In this document: in pieces, positions 32,471 to 42,699 of the stretch | Numbering within the stretch: the first letter of the stretch is position 1 | Layout of the letters: every line of letters begins with the position of its first letter | NCBI RefSeq assembly: GCF_009848685.1 | Contig: NZ_WXTX01000009.1 | Location: 62,001 to 126,000, forward strand | Direction: 5' to 3' | From: Andreprevotia sp. IGB-42 | GTDB taxonomy: Bacteria > Pseudomonadota > Gammaproteobacteria > Burkholderiales > Chitinibacteraceae | DNA: 64,000 bases | The notes under the pieces: generated by a model | The model's input: the letters and a program-made list of their open reading frames with translations, nothing else | The model's database searches: none | Told to the model about the DNA's origin: nothing | Made by a program: the position numbers and the translations under genes

Positions 32471-34513
32471 ATGGACATGAAAACAATCTACCTGCTGATT
32501 CCGCTGGCGCCGTTGTTTGGCGCGCTGGTGGCAGGTCTCTTTGGCTGGGCGATCGGCCGGCGCGCTGCGCATACCGTCACCATCGGCGGCGTGGCAGTGG
32601 CGTTCGCGCTGTCTGCCTACGTGCTCAAGACCTTGATCGACGGTGGCGCCAGCTTCAACGGCACCATCTACACCTGGCTGACCGTGAACGGCGTTGATCT
32701 CAACGTCGGCTTCCTGGTCGACAAGCTGACCGCGATGATGATGTGCGTGGTCACCTTCGTCTCGCTGATGGTGCATATCTACACCATCGGCTACATGCAG
32801 GAAGACCCGGGCTACCAGCGTTTCTTCAGCTATATCTCGCTGTTCACCTTCTCGATGCTGATGCTGGTGATGGCCAACAACTTCGTGCAGCTGTTCTTCG
32901 GCTGGGAAGCAGTGGGCCTCGTGTCCTACCTGCTGATCGGCTTCTGGTTCAAGCGCCCGACCGCCACGTTCGCCAACCTGAAGGCGTTTCTCGTCAACCG
33001 CGTGGGTGACTTCGGCTTCCTGCTGGGCATCGGCCTCGTGCTGGCGCACTTCGGTACGCTCGATTACGCCGAAGTATTCGCCAAGGCGCCGGAACTGAAA
33101 GACGCAGCCATCAGCCTGTTCCCGGGTACCAGCTGGTCGTTGCTGAGCGTGACCTGCATCCTGCTGTTCGTCGGTGCGATGGGTAAATCGGCACAGTTCC
33201 CGCTGCACGTATGGCTGCCCGATTCGATGGAGGGCCCGACACCGATTTCCGCGCTGATTCACGCCGCCACCATGGTGACGGCCGGTATCTTCATGGTGTC
33301 GCGCATGTCGCCGCTGTTCGAGCTGTCGGATACCGCGCTGAACTTCGTGCTGGTGATCGGCGCGATCACTGCGCTGTTCATGGGTTTCCTCGGCATCATC
33401 CAGAACGACATCAAGCGCGTGGTTGCGTACTCCACGCTGTCGCAGCTCGGTTACATGACCGTGGCGCTGGGCGCATCGGCTTACTCGGTGGCCGTGTTCC
33501 ACCTGATGACACACGCGTTCTTCAAGGCGCTGCTGTTCCTTGGCGCCGGCTCGGTGATCATCGGCATGCATCATGACCAGGACATCCGCAACATGGGTGG
33601 CTTGCGCAAGTACATGAAGATCACCTGGATCACCTCCTTGCTGGGTTCGCTGGCGCTGATCGGCACGCCGTTCTTCTCCGGCTTCTATTCCAAGGATTCG
33701 ATCATCGAAGCGGTGGCCGAATCGCATCTGCCGGGCGCGGGCTTTGCCTACTTCGCCGTGGTGGCCGGTGTGTTCGTGACTGCGTTCTACTCGTTCCGCA
33801 TGTATTTCCTTGTCTTCCATGGCAAGGAGCGCTGGATGGAGAAGGGTCATCACGACCATCACGTCGACAACAACGAAGAAGACCACGACCATCACCATGG
33901 CCTCGGCCCGCACGACAAGCCGCACGAAAGTCCGTGGGTGGTGACACTGCCGCTGGTGCTGCTGGCCATCCCGTCGGTGCTGATCGGTTACTTCGCGATC
34001 GAGCCGATGCTGTACGGCAACTTCTTCGAAGGCGTGATCTTCGTCAATCCGGAAGCGCATCACGCGCTGGAGATCATGAAGGAAGAATTCCACGGCCCGT
34101 TCGGCATGGTGAAGCACGCGTTCAGCACGCTGCCGCTGTACCTTGCCATCGGCGGTGTGGTTGCTGCCTACATTTTCTACATGGTCAAACCTGCATTGCC
34201 GGCTGCCTGCGATCGCTTCTTCATCTCGATTGGCGTCAAGAAGCTGCTGGAAGAGAAGTACTACATGGATCACCTCTACATCAATGGCTTCTCCGCCTTT
34301 GGTCGTGCGCTGGGTACCGCGCTGTGGAAGGTGGGCGACGTGCTGATGATCGATGGCCTGATCGTCAACGGCACGGCCAAGGTGGTGGGCTTCTTCTCCG
34401 GCGCCGTTCGCCGTGCACAGACTGGCTACATCTACCACTACGCGTTCGCCATGATCATCGGCGCGCTGGGTTTGCTGAGCTGGCTCACGTACAGGCTGTT
34501 CGCGCTGCACTGA
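32471..34513 (+). CDS. nuoL: NADH-quinone oxidoreductase subunit L
   Basis: A 680-residue antiporter-like proton pump of the distal membrane arm. Conserved parts include FFGWEAVGLVSYLLIGFW, AMGKSAQFPLHVWLPDSMEGPTPISALIHAATMV and YSTLSQLGYM. A His/Asp/Glu-rich cytoplasmic loop lies at about residues 456-490 before PHESPWVV. The C-terminal lateral helix is present. Confidence 0.96.
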   Translation: MDMKTIYLLIPLAPLFGALVAGLFGWAIGRRAAHTVTIGGVAVAFALSAYVLKTLIDGGASFNGTIYTWLTVNGVDLNVGFLVDKLTAMMMCVVTFVSLMVHIYTIGYMQEDPGYQRFFSYISLFTFSMLMLVMANNFVQLFFGWEAVGLVSYLLIGFWFKRPTATFANLKAFLVNRVGDFGFLLGIGLVLAHFGTLDYAEVFAKAPELKDAAISLFPGTSWSLLSVTCILLFVGAMGKSAQFPLHVWLPDSMEGPTPISALIHAATMVTAGIFMVSRMSPLFELSDTALNFVLVIGAITALFMGFLGIIQNDIKRVVAYSTLSQLGYMTVALGASAYSVAVFHLMTHAFFKALLFLGAGSVIIGMHHDQDIRNMGGLRKYMKITWITSLLGSLALIGTPFFSGFYSKDSIIEAVAESHLPGAGFAYFAVVAGVFVTAFYSFRMYFLVFHGKERWMEKGHHDHHVDNNEEDHDHHHGLGPHDKPHESPWVVTLPLVLLAIPSVLIGYFAIEPMLYGNFFEGVIFVNPEAHHALEIMKEEFHGPFGMVKHAFSTLPLYLAIGGVVAAYIFYMVKPALPAACDRFFISIGVKKLLEEKYYMDHLYINGFSAFGRALGTALWKVGDVLMIDGLIVNGTAKVVGFFSGAVRRAQTGYIYHYAFAMIIGALGLLSWLTYRLFALH

Positions 34514-34559
34514 AGCGCGGCGTTCAATCGGATTGATGAAATAACAAGTAGGTAAGACT

Positions 34560-36068
34560 ATGACGGGTAATCTTCTGAGCCTCGCGATCTGGCTGCCAGT
34601 ACTGGCAGGCCTCGTGGTGCTCGCCACCGGCGGGGACAAGCATGCACAGATCGCACGCTGGATCGCCGTGATTGGCGCGCTGGCGAGCTTTCTGGTCACG
34701 ATTCCGCTCTATACCGGTTTTGATGTCCTCAACGGCGGCATGCAGTTCGTTGAGCTCAAGCCGTGGATCAAGACGTTCAACATCAACTACCACCTGGGCG
34801 TGGACGGCATCTCGGTGTGGTTCCTGCTGCTCAACAGCTTCACCACCTTGCTGGTGGTGCTGGCTGGCTGGGAAGTGATCCAGAAGCGTGCCGCGCATTA
34901 CCTGGCTGCGTTCCTGATCATGTCGGGCCTGATCAACGGCGCGTTTGCCGCGCAGGATGCCATCCTGTTCTATTGCTTCTTTGAAGCGATGCTGATCCCG
35001 ATGTACCTGATCATCGGTATCTGGGGTGGCCAGAACCGCGTTTACGCGTCGTTCAAGTTCTTCCTGTACACGCTGCTGGGCTCGCTGCTCACCCTGGTTG
35101 CCTTCATCTACCTGTACTACCAGGCCGATGGCAGCTTTGCGATTGCTGATTTCGCCCGCCTGCCGCTGGGCATGGGTGCACAGGTGTTCGTGCTGATCGC
35201 TTTCTTCTTCGCCTTTGCGGTGAAGGTGCCGATGTGGCCGGTGCATACCTGGCTGCCGGATGCGCACGTCGAGGCACCGACTGGTGGTTCGATGGTGCTG
35301 GCTGCGATCACCCTCAAGCTGGGTGCGTACGGTTTCCTGCGGTTTGCGCTGCCGATCGTGCCCGATGCCTGCCGCGAATATGCGTGGGTGTTCGTGCTGT
35401 TCTCGCTGGTGGCGGTGGTGTATATCGGCCTGGTGGCGCTGGTACAGACCGACATGAAAAAGCTGGTGGCGTATTCGTCGATCTCGCACATGGGCTTCGT
35501 CACACTGGGCTTCTTCATGTTTGGCGGCACCAGCGGCGGCGAACTGAATTCGTGGGCGGTCGAGGGCGCGATTGCGCAGATGATCTCGCACGGCTTCGTA
35601 TCCGCCGCGATGTTCTTCTGCATCGGCGTGATGTACGACCGCGTGCATAGCCGCAAGATCGCCGATTACGGCGGCGTGGCCAACAAGATGCCGATTTTCG
35701 CTGCCTTCTTCATGTTGTTTGCCATGGCCAACTCCGGCCTGCCGGGTACCTCGGGTTTCTCGGGTGAATTCCTGGTAATCCTGGGTGCGGTGCAGGTGAA
35801 CTTCTGGTACGCGGTAGCGGGTGCAACCACGCTGATCTTCGGCGCTGCGTACACCTTGTGGATGTACAAGCGGGTGATTTTCGGCGATGTGGGCAACGAC
35901 CACGTGGCTGAACTGAAGGACGTGAATGCACGCGAGTTCTTCGTGCTGGCGATCCTGGCCGTGACCGTGCTGGGCATGGGCTTGTATCCGAAGCTGTTTG
36001 TCGATGTGATGCATATGTCGGTCAATGACCTGATCTGGCATGTATCGCAATCCAAGCTCCCCCAATAA
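34560..36068 (+). CDS. nuoM: NADH-quinone oxidoreductase subunit M
   Basis: A 502-residue antiporter-like pump subunit. Signatures are FFEAMLIPMYLIIGIWGG, FAVKVPMWPVHTWLPDAHVEAPTGGSM and SSISHMGFVTLG. Its lysine/glutamate pattern matches NuoM. It is 46 bases downstream of nuoL. Confidence 0.96.
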   Translation: MTGNLLSLAIWLPVLAGLVVLATGGDKHAQIARWIAVIGALASFLVTIPLYTGFDVLNGGMQFVELKPWIKTFNINYHLGVDGISVWFLLLNSFTTLLVVLAGWEVIQKRAAHYLAAFLIMSGLINGAFAAQDAILFYCFFEAMLIPMYLIIGIWGGQNRVYASFKFFLYTLLGSLLTLVAFIYLYYQADGSFAIADFARLPLGMGAQVFVLIAFFFAFAVKVPMWPVHTWLPDAHVEAPTGGSMVLAAITLKLGAYGFLRFALPIVPDACREYAWVFVLFSLVAVVYIGLVALVQTDMKKLVAYSSISHMGFVTLGFFMFGGTSGGELNSWAVEGAIAQMISHGFVSAAMFFCIGVMYDRVHSRKIADYGGVANKMPIFAAFFMLFAMANSGLPGTSGFSGEFLVILGAVQVNFWYAVAGATTLIFGAAYTLWMYKRVIFGDVGNDHVAELKDVNAREFFVLAILAVTVLGMGLYPKLFVDVMHMSVNDLIWHVSQSKLPQ

Positions 36069-36096
36069 CAGTGTCTGCGAGATAAGGGTTTAGAGC

Positions 36097-37551
36097 ATGA
36101 CTTGGACCAGTTTGAATGCATGGATTGCCGCGCCGGAGATTTTCCTTCTCTGTGCCACCTGCGCGATCCTGCTGATTGATCTTTTTGTCCGTGACGATGA
36201 TCGTCTGGTGACCTATGTACTGACGCTGATCGCACTGGCGGTCACCGGTGGCCTGCTGTTCTACAGCTATTCGGAACTGCCGCAGCTGGCGTTCAACGGC
36301 TTGTTTGTGGTCGACCAGATTGCCACCTTCTCCAAGATCGGCATCATCATCGGCGTGGCGCTGGCACTGGTTTATGCCCGCAGCTATGCCAAGACGCGCG
36401 ATCTGTGGCGTGGCGAGCTGTTCACGCTGACCTTGTTCGCGCTGCTGGGCATGCTGGTGATGGTGTCTGCAGTCAACTTCCTGGTGCTGTATGTGGGCCT
36501 GGAGCTGCTGTCGCTGTCGCTGTATGCGCTGGTGGCACTGCGCCGTGACTACGTGAAAGCCACCGAAGCAGCGATGAAGTACTTCGTGCTGGGCGCGCTG
36601 GCCTCCGGCATGCTGCTGTACGGCATGTCCATGGTCTACGGTGCCACCGGTTCGCTGGACGTGTTCGTGATTGCGCACAAGATCTCGCAAGGCCAGGTCA
36701 ACCCGCTGCTGGCCATCTTCGGTCTGGTATTCATCGTGACCGGCCTCGGCTTCAAGCTGGGTGCCGTGCCGTTCCATATGTGGGTGCCGGACGTTTACGA
36801 AGGCGCACCGACCCCGATTGCACAGCTGATCGGTTCCGCTCCGAAGCTGGCTGCGTTTGCCTTCATCATCCGCATTCTGGCACAGGGCCTGGAGGGCTTC
36901 GGCCCGGACTGGCGCAGCATGCTGGTGGTGCTGGCGGTGCTGTCGCTGGTGATCGGCAACCTGACCGCGATTGCACAAACCAACCTGAAGCGGATGTTTG
37001 CGTACTCGACGATTTCGCACATGGGTTTCCTGCTGCTGGGTTTCCTGGTGGCCAATCCGGTTGGGTATTCGGCGGCATTCTTCTACGCGTTCACCTATGT
37101 GCTGACCGCAGCTGCCGGCTTCGGTGTGATCATGCTGCTGTCCCGCGAGGGTTATGAAGCCGATACCATCGATGCGTTCAAGGGCCTGGCCCGCCGCAGC
37201 CCGTGGTTTGCGCTGATGATGCTGATGGTGATGTTCTCGATGGCGGGCATTCCGGTCTTCGTCGGCTTCTTTGCCAAGCTGGCGGTGCTCAAGGCTGTGG
37301 TGAACCTGGGCCTGGTATGGCTGGCGGTGATTGCAGTGCTGATGTCGCTGATCGGCGCGTTCTATTACCTGCGCGTGGTCAAGGTCATGTACTTTGACGA
37401 GCCGACCGACAACGAAGCCATCGTTGCGGGCTGGGATACGCGCATCATCCTGTCGGTGAACTGCCTGGCGCTGCTGGCCCTGGGCCTGGTGCCCGATACG
37501 CTGCTGGCAATTGCCAACCGCGCCATCGGTACCTCGCTGCTGATGCACTGA
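36097..37551 (+). CDS. nuoN: NADH-quinone oxidoreductase subunit N
   Basis: A 484-residue antiporter-like pump subunit, last of the complex I genes. It shows LYVGLELLSLSLYALVALRRD, KLGAVPFHMWVPDVYEGAPTPI and YSTISHMGFLLLG. Only 6 bases separate its stop from the DUF2818 gene, so the two are co-transcribed. Confidence 0.96.
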   Translation: MTWTSLNAWIAAPEIFLLCATCAILLIDLFVRDDDRLVTYVLTLIALAVTGGLLFYSYSELPQLAFNGLFVVDQIATFSKIGIIIGVALALVYARSYAKTRDLWRGELFTLTLFALLGMLVMVSAVNFLVLYVGLELLSLSLYALVALRRDYVKATEAAMKYFVLGALASGMLLYGMSMVYGATGSLDVFVIAHKISQGQVNPLLAIFGLVFIVTGLGFKLGAVPFHMWVPDVYEGAPTPIAQLIGSAPKLAAFAFIIRILAQGLEGFGPDWRSMLVVLAVLSLVIGNLTAIAQTNLKRMFAYSTISHMGFLLLGFLVANPVGYSAAFFYAFTYVLTAAAGFGVIMLLSREGYEADTIDAFKGLARRSPWFALMMLMVMFSMAGIPVFVGFFAKLAVLKAVVNLGLVWLAVIAVLMSLIGAFYYLRVVKVMYFDEPTDNEAIVAGWDTRIILSVNCLALLALGLVPDTLLAIANRAIGTSLLMH

Positions 37552-37557
37552 TCCCGC

Positions 37558-37851
37558 ATGATCGAAGTACTGATCATCTGCACATTGGCGGCGCTGGCCG
37601 CCAATGTGCCTTTCCTCTCCGTCCGGCTGTTCGGTTTTGTGGCACTGGCCCGCAAGCACTTCGGCTGGCAGTTGCTGGAATGGCTGGTTTACTACGTGGT
37701 ACTGGGTTTGCTAGCCCGCTTGCTGGAAGGGCGCATTGCCGACGTGCACGCGCAGAACTGGCCGTTCTATGCCACTACGCTGGCGTTGTTCGCGGTGCTG
37801 GCCTGGCCCGGCTTCGTATGGCGCTATTTCTGGCGTAAACCCGGTATTTGA
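37558..37851 (+). CDS. DUF2818 family small membrane protein, tail of nuo operon
   Basis: A 97-residue protein with three hydrophobic segments (about 2-25, 42-58, 70-88) matching DUF2818: NVPFLSVRLFG near the start, LEWLVYYVVLGLLARLLE in the middle and GFVWRYFWR at the end. The family is usually found directly after nuoN in betaproteobacteria, which suggests a role with complex I that is still unknown. Confidence 0.8.
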   Translation: MIEVLIICTLAALAANVPFLSVRLFGFVALARKHFGWQLLEWLVYYVVLGLLARLLEGRIADVHAQNWPFYATTLALFAVLAWPGFVWRYFWRKPGI

Positions 37852-37884
37852 CGTAGTTGAGCGAAATTTCTTGTGTAAGGGGGC

Positions 37885-37913
37885 TTGCAGCCCTGCGGTA
37901 ATCTCGCTATAGT
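37885..37913 (+). promoter_or_regulatory. Promoter of tRNA-Val
   Basis: TTGCAG (37885-37890), 17 bases, then TATAGT (37908-37913). Transcription would begin near 37920, just before the mature tRNA end at 37928. Confidence 0.6.
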
Positions 37914-37927
37914 TCGCCTTCTTCGTT

Positions 37928-38004
37928 AGGCACGTAGCTCAGCTGGTTAGAGCACCACCTTGACATGGTGGGGGTCGTTGGTTCGAGTCCAATCGTGCCT
38001 ACCA
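37928..38004 (+). tRNA. tRNA-Val (anticodon GAC)
   Basis: 77 bases with encoded CCA. AGGCACG (37928-37934) pairs with CGTGCCT (37994-38000). The anticodon stem CCACC/GGTGG encloses TTGACAT with GAC at 37962-37964. The T-loop GTTCGAGTCC is standard. Confidence 0.96.
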
Positions 38005-38102
38005 ACGGATTTAGATAAGGAATCAAGCTCATGTTTCGAACCCGCACCACTACCCAAAACTGACCCGGGTAGCCGTGCACTGGTCAAACCAGAGCTTGAT
38101 GT

Positions 38103-38135
38103 AAAAAAGTGCGGCTTAGCCCGCACTTTTTTTTT
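38103..38135 (+). terminator. Terminator between tRNA-Val and thrS
   Basis: A 12-bp stem (A run plus GTGCGG, 38103-38114, with CCGCAC plus T run, 38121-38132) leads into further T residues. It probably ends the tRNA-Val transcript; it also lies 87 bases before thrS. Confidence 0.8.
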
Positions 38136-38221
38136 GCCCGCGCGGGCGCAAAGCACGAACCGATACGCGCAGCCCATGTGGGCCGCAGCAGACACAACGT
38201 TTACTTGAACAGGTGGCTCAC

Positions 38222-40126
38222 ATGCCGGTGATTACGCTTCCAGATGGTTCCCAACGTCAATTCGACGCGCCCGTTACCGTAGCCGGCGTTGCTGCCAGCA
38301 TCGGTGCCGGTCTTGCCCGTGCCGCGCTGGCCGGCAAGGTGGATGGTGTGCTGGTCGATACCAGCTACCTGATCGAGCGCGATGTGCAGCTGGCCATCGT
38401 GACCGAGCGTGATGCCGATGGCCTGGACGTGATCCGCCACTCGACAGCCCACTTGCTCGCCTACGCGGTGAAGAGCCTGTTCCCGGATGCGCAAGTCACC
38501 ATCGGCCCGGTGATCGAGGATGGCTTCTTCTACGATTTCAGCTACAAGCGCCCATTCACGCCGGAAGATCTGGAAGCGATCGAGAAGAAAATGCTCGAGC
38601 TGTCCAAGAAGGATATTCCGGTCGAGCGCTACGAGCTGCCGCGCGACGAAGCCATTGCCTACTTCAAGAGCATCGGCGAGGCGTACAAGGCCGAGATCAT
38701 TGAATCGATCCCGCAGGGTGAAGTGCTGAGCCTGTACCGCGAAGGCGATTTCACCGACCTGTGCCGCGGCCCGCACGTGCCGTCCACCGGCAAGCTGAAA
38801 GTCTTCAAGCTGATGAAGGTGGCCGGTGCCTACTGGCGCGGTGATTCGAAGAACGAAATGCTCACCCGCGTGTATGGCACGGCGTGGGCGAAGAAAGAAG
38901 ACCTGGAAGCCTATCTGCACCGGCTGGAAGAATCGGAAAAGCGCGATCACCGCAAGATCGGCCGCGCTCTCGATCTGTTCCACATGCAGGAAGAGGCGCC
39001 GGGCATGGTGTTCTGGCACCCCAAGGGCTGGTCGCTGTGGCAATCGGTCGAGCAGTACATGCGTGCCCGCCTGAACAAGGCCGGCTACCAGGAAGTGCGT
39101 ACGCCGATGATGATGGACCGCAGCCTGTGGGAGAAATCGGGCCACTGGGAGAACTACCAGGACAACATGTTCGTGACCGAATCGGAAAAGCGCACCTATG
39201 CGGTGAAGCCGATGAACTGCCCGGGCCACGTACAGATTTTCAACAGCGACCTGCGCTCGTACCGCGATCTGCCGCTGCGCTTGGCCGAGTTCGGCGCCTG
39301 CCACCGCAACGAGCCGTCCGGCTCGCTGCACGGTCTGATGCGCGTGCGCGGTTTCACGCAGGACGATGCACACATCTTCTGTATGGAAAGCCAGCTGATC
39401 GAAGAAGCGAAGACTTTCCATGCGCTGGCGATGAGCGTGTACGACGATTTCGGCTTTGAGGGCATCGCCATCAAGCTGGCGCTGCGCCCGGCCAAGCGTG
39501 CCGGCAGCGATGAAGTGTGGGATCGTGCCGAAGATGGCCTGCGTGTTGCACTGCGTGCCTGTGGCGTGGAATGGGAAGAGTTGCCGGGCGAGGGTGCGTT
39601 CTACGGCCCCAAGATCGAATACCACATCAAGGATGCCATCGGCCGTTCCTGGCAGTGCGGTACGCTGCAGCTCGACTTCGTTCTGCCCGAACGCCTGGGC
39701 CCGGAATACGTGGCGGAAGACAATACCCGCCAGCGCCCGGTGATGCTGCATCGTGCCATCGTCGGCTCGATGGAGCGTTTCCTCGGCATCCTGATCGAAA
39801 ACTTCTCTGGTGCGTTCCCGTCGTGGCTGGCCCCGGTGCAGGCGGTGGTGCTCAATATCTCCGAATCGCAGCGTGAATATGCCGAATCGGTGGCGCGCCA
39901 GCTCAAGGATGCAGGCCTCAGGGTTGAGGCCGACTTGAGAAATGAGAAAATAACCTATAAAATCCGGGAACATAGCTTGCAACGGATTCCTTATCAGCTC
40001 ATCGTGGGCGACAAGGAAAAAGAAGCGGGCTTGGTGGCCGTGCGCAGCCGCAGTGGCGAAGACCTCGGGCAAATCAACCTGGCAGCGTTCCTGGAACGCA
40101 TGCAGGCGGAAACCCCCAAGGCCTGA
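38222..40126 (+). CDS. thrS: Threonyl-tRNA synthetase
   Basis: A 634-residue class II synthetase. The N-terminal TGS domain ([18 protein letters not shown]) and editing domain with [19 protein letters not shown] are followed by the catalytic core ([45 protein letters not shown]) and an anticodon-binding domain from about residue 530. Start choice: ATG at 38222, as in E. coli ([11 protein letters not shown]), not the GTG at 38213. It is first in thrS-infC-rpmI-rplT-pheST-ihfA. Confidence 0.98.
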   Translation: MPVITLPDGSQRQFDAPVTVAGVAASIGAGLARAALAGKVDGVLVDTSYLIERDVQLAIVTERDADGLDVIRHSTAHLLAYAVKSLFPDAQVTIGPVIEDGFFYDFSYKRPFTPEDLEAIEKKMLELSKKDIPVERYELPRDEAIAYFKSIGEAYKAEIIESIPQGEVLSLYREGDFTDLCRGPHVPSTGKLKVFKLMKVAGAYWRGDSKNEMLTRVYGTAWAKKEDLEAYLHRLEESEKRDHRKIGRALDLFHMQEEAPGMVFWHPKGWSLWQSVEQYMRARLNKAGYQEVRTPMMMDRSLWEKSGHWENYQDNMFVTESEKRTYAVKPMNCPGHVQIFNSDLRSYRDLPLRLAEFGACHRNEPSGSLHGLMRVRGFTQDDAHIFCMESQLIEEAKTFHALAMSVYDDFGFEGIAIKLALRPAKRAGSDEVWDRAEDGLRVALRACGVEWEELPGEGAFYGPKIEYHIKDAIGRSWQCGTLQLDFVLPERLGPEYVAEDNTRQRPVMLHRAIVGSMERFLGILIENFSGAFPSWLAPVQAVVLNISESQREYAESVARQLKDAGLRVEADLRNEKITYKIREHSLQRIPYQLIVGDKEKEAGLVAVRSRSGEDLGQINLAAFLERMQAETPKA

Positions 40127-40163
40127 TGCCCACGTCAGCCGCACGGTTTTTGTTTTACGACTT

Positions 40164-40177
40164 GGAGAAAAGAGATA
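40164..40177 (+). promoter_or_regulatory. infC: infC ribosome site and non-canonical ATA start codon
   Basis: GGAG (40164-40167) stands 7 bases before ATA (40175-40177), which opens the conserved IF3 reading frame. There is no ATG, GTG or TTG in frame before the conserved N-terminus. Non-canonical AUU/AUA/AUC starts on infC are known to let IF3 repress its own translation. Confidence 0.85.
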
Positions 40178-40696
40178 GCTGCTTCGGATAAAGAACCGCG
40201 CATCAATGGTGAAATCACCGCGCGAGAAGTACGACTGCAAGGTCTGGATGGTGAGCAACTCGGTATCGTGAGCCTGGCGCAAGCGCTGGCACTGGCCGAA
40301 GAAGCGGAAGTCGATCTGGTTGAGATCGCCCCTACCGCCACGCCACCGGTTTGCCGTGTGATGGACTACGGCAAGTACAAGTACGAGAAATCCAAGAAAG
40401 ACCACGCGGCCAAGCTCAATCAGAAGCAGATCCAGATCAAGGAAGTCAAATTCCGTCCGGGTACCGACGAGAACGACTACCAAGTCAAGCTGCGCAATCT
40501 GATCCGCTTCCTCGAAGATGGCGACAAGGCCAAGATCACGCTGCGTTTCCGCGGCCGTGAAATGGCTCACCAAGAAATCGGCATGGCGCAATTGAAGCGT
40601 GTCGAAGCTGACCTGACCGAACTGGCGATCGTGGAGCAACACCCGCGCCTGGAAGGCCGTCAGATGGTGATGATGCTGTCGCCCAAGAAGAAATAA
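40175..40696 (+). CDS. infC: Translation initiation factor IF-3
   Basis: A 173-residue factor that keeps 30S subunits free and checks start codons and initiator tRNA. The N-terminal domain ([19 protein letters not shown], then [28 protein letters not shown]), the Lys-rich linker ([19 protein letters not shown]) and the C-terminal domain ([41 protein letters not shown]) are complete. Translation must start at ATA 40175: the first canonical start in frame (GTG 40268) would remove 31 conserved residues. Confidence 0.96.
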   Translation: MAASDKEPRINGEITAREVRLQGLDGEQLGIVSLAQALALAEEAEVDLVEIAPTATPPVCRVMDYGKYKYEKSKKDHAAKLNQKQIQIKEVKFRPGTDENDYQVKLRNLIRFLEDGDKAKITLRFRGREMAHQEIGMAQLKRVEADLTELAIVEQHPRLEGRQMVMMLSPKKK

Positions 40697-40713
40697 GCAT
40701 TGCTGCCGCAGTA

Positions 40714-40744
40714 CCTGCCGGCATCGATTGATTGATGCGGCAGG
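40714..40744 (+). other. Hairpin in the infC-rpmI spacer
   Basis: CCTGCC and GCATC (40714-40725, one bulged G) pair with GATGC and GGCAGG (40734-40744) around GATTGATT. The 228-base spacer before rpmI is where ribosomal protein L20 autoregulates rpmI-rplT in other bacteria, but I cannot recognise the L20 target itself. No T tail, so not a clear terminator. Confidence 0.35.
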
Positions 40745-40924
40745 GGGCGTATTGCTTGCAGTACAGGCCGTACAGAAAAAAGAGCGGGGTGGCGACAGCC
40801 CCCGTCAAGGCGCAGAACACCGCTGCCGGTTGTCGCAACATAAACGTGGTGCCAGGCCACTAAGTCCCCAAGGTCAATACCGCGGGGCGCCTGTTGCCTA
40901 ATTTAACTTCATTCGGAGCATTCC

Positions 40925-41122
40925 ATGCCCAAGATGAAAACCAAGAGCAGCGCCAAAAAGCGCTTCAAGGTTCTCGGCGGTGGCGGCGTCAAGCGCGCAC
41001 ACGCGTTCAAGCGTCACATCCTGACCAAGAAAACTACCAAGACAAAGCGCCAACTGCGCGGCACCAGCATGGTCGATCCGTCGAACATGGGCCACGTACG
41101 TGCAATGTTGCCCTACGCGTAA
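40925..41122 (+). CDS. rpmI: 50S ribosomal protein L35
   Basis: A 65-residue very basic ribosomal protein: [45 protein letters not shown] is the full L35 signature. It lies 16 bases upstream of rplT. Confidence 0.97.
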   Translation: MPKMKTKSSAKKRFKVLGGGGVKRAHAFKRHILTKKTTKTKRQLRGTSMVDPSNMGHVRAMLPYA

Positions 41123-41138
41123 CTCAAGGAGATAAGAG

Positions 41139-41498
41139 ATGCCTCGCGTTAAACGTGGTGTAACAGCCCGCGCTCGTCACAAGAAAGTACTCGCACTGGC
41201 CAAGGGTTACCGCGGCCGTCGCAAGAACGTATACCGGATCGCCAAGCAAGCGGTGATGAAGGCCGGTCAATATGCTTACCGCGACCGTCGTCAAAGGAAG
41301 CGTCAATTCCGTACTCTGTGGATCGCCCGTATCAACGCGGCTTCCCGTGAGTGTGGTCTGGCGTACAGCCGCTTCATGAACGGCCTGAAAAAGGCTGGCA
41401 TCGAAGTAGACCGCAAGGTCTTGGCCGACCTGGCCGTGTTTGACAAGCCGGCTTTTGCCAAGTTTGTCGAGCAAGCCAAGGTAAGCCTCGCTGCCTGA
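41139..41498 (+). CDS. rplT: 50S ribosomal protein L20
   Basis: A 119-residue protein needed early in 50S assembly. [57 protein letters not shown] is the conserved N-terminal extension; the globular C-terminal half follows. AAGGAG lies before the ATG. Confidence 0.98.
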   Translation: MPRVKRGVTARARHKKVLALAKGYRGRRKNVYRIAKQAVMKAGQYAYRDRRQRKRQFRTLWIARINAASRECGLAYSRFMNGLKKAGIEVDRKVLADLAVFDKPAFAKFVEQAKVSLAA

Positions 41499-41513
41499 TC
41501 GGCAAGTGCTTTG

Positions 41514-41542
41514 AAAAGGGAGGCGATAAGCCTCCCTTTTTT
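41514..41542 (+). terminator. Terminator after rplT
   Basis: An 11-bp stem AAAAGGGAGGC/GCCTCCCTTTT with a GATAA loop and following T residues (to 41542). It separates thrS-infC-rpmI-rplT from pheST, whose promoter should lie in 41543-41688; no clear boxes are visible there. Confidence 0.85.
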
Positions 41543-41661
41543 ATTCGGCCGCTTTCACCCGATCGCCAGCCGATGCCTGATGTCCGCCGGCCGCCGTGCC
41601 GCTGTTTCAAACAATGCGATGCCTTACCCAAGTGCGCCTGTGCTCAGGCGGTTTTGCGTAA

Positions 41662-42684
<1,023 letters not shown>

Positions 42685-42699
42685 TCCGGAGCGCACAGC

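Noticed and set aside
32423-34699. A His/Gln-rich ~760-codon frame antisense to nuoL
   Set aside because: Shadow of nuoL; composition mirrors the sense-strand codons.
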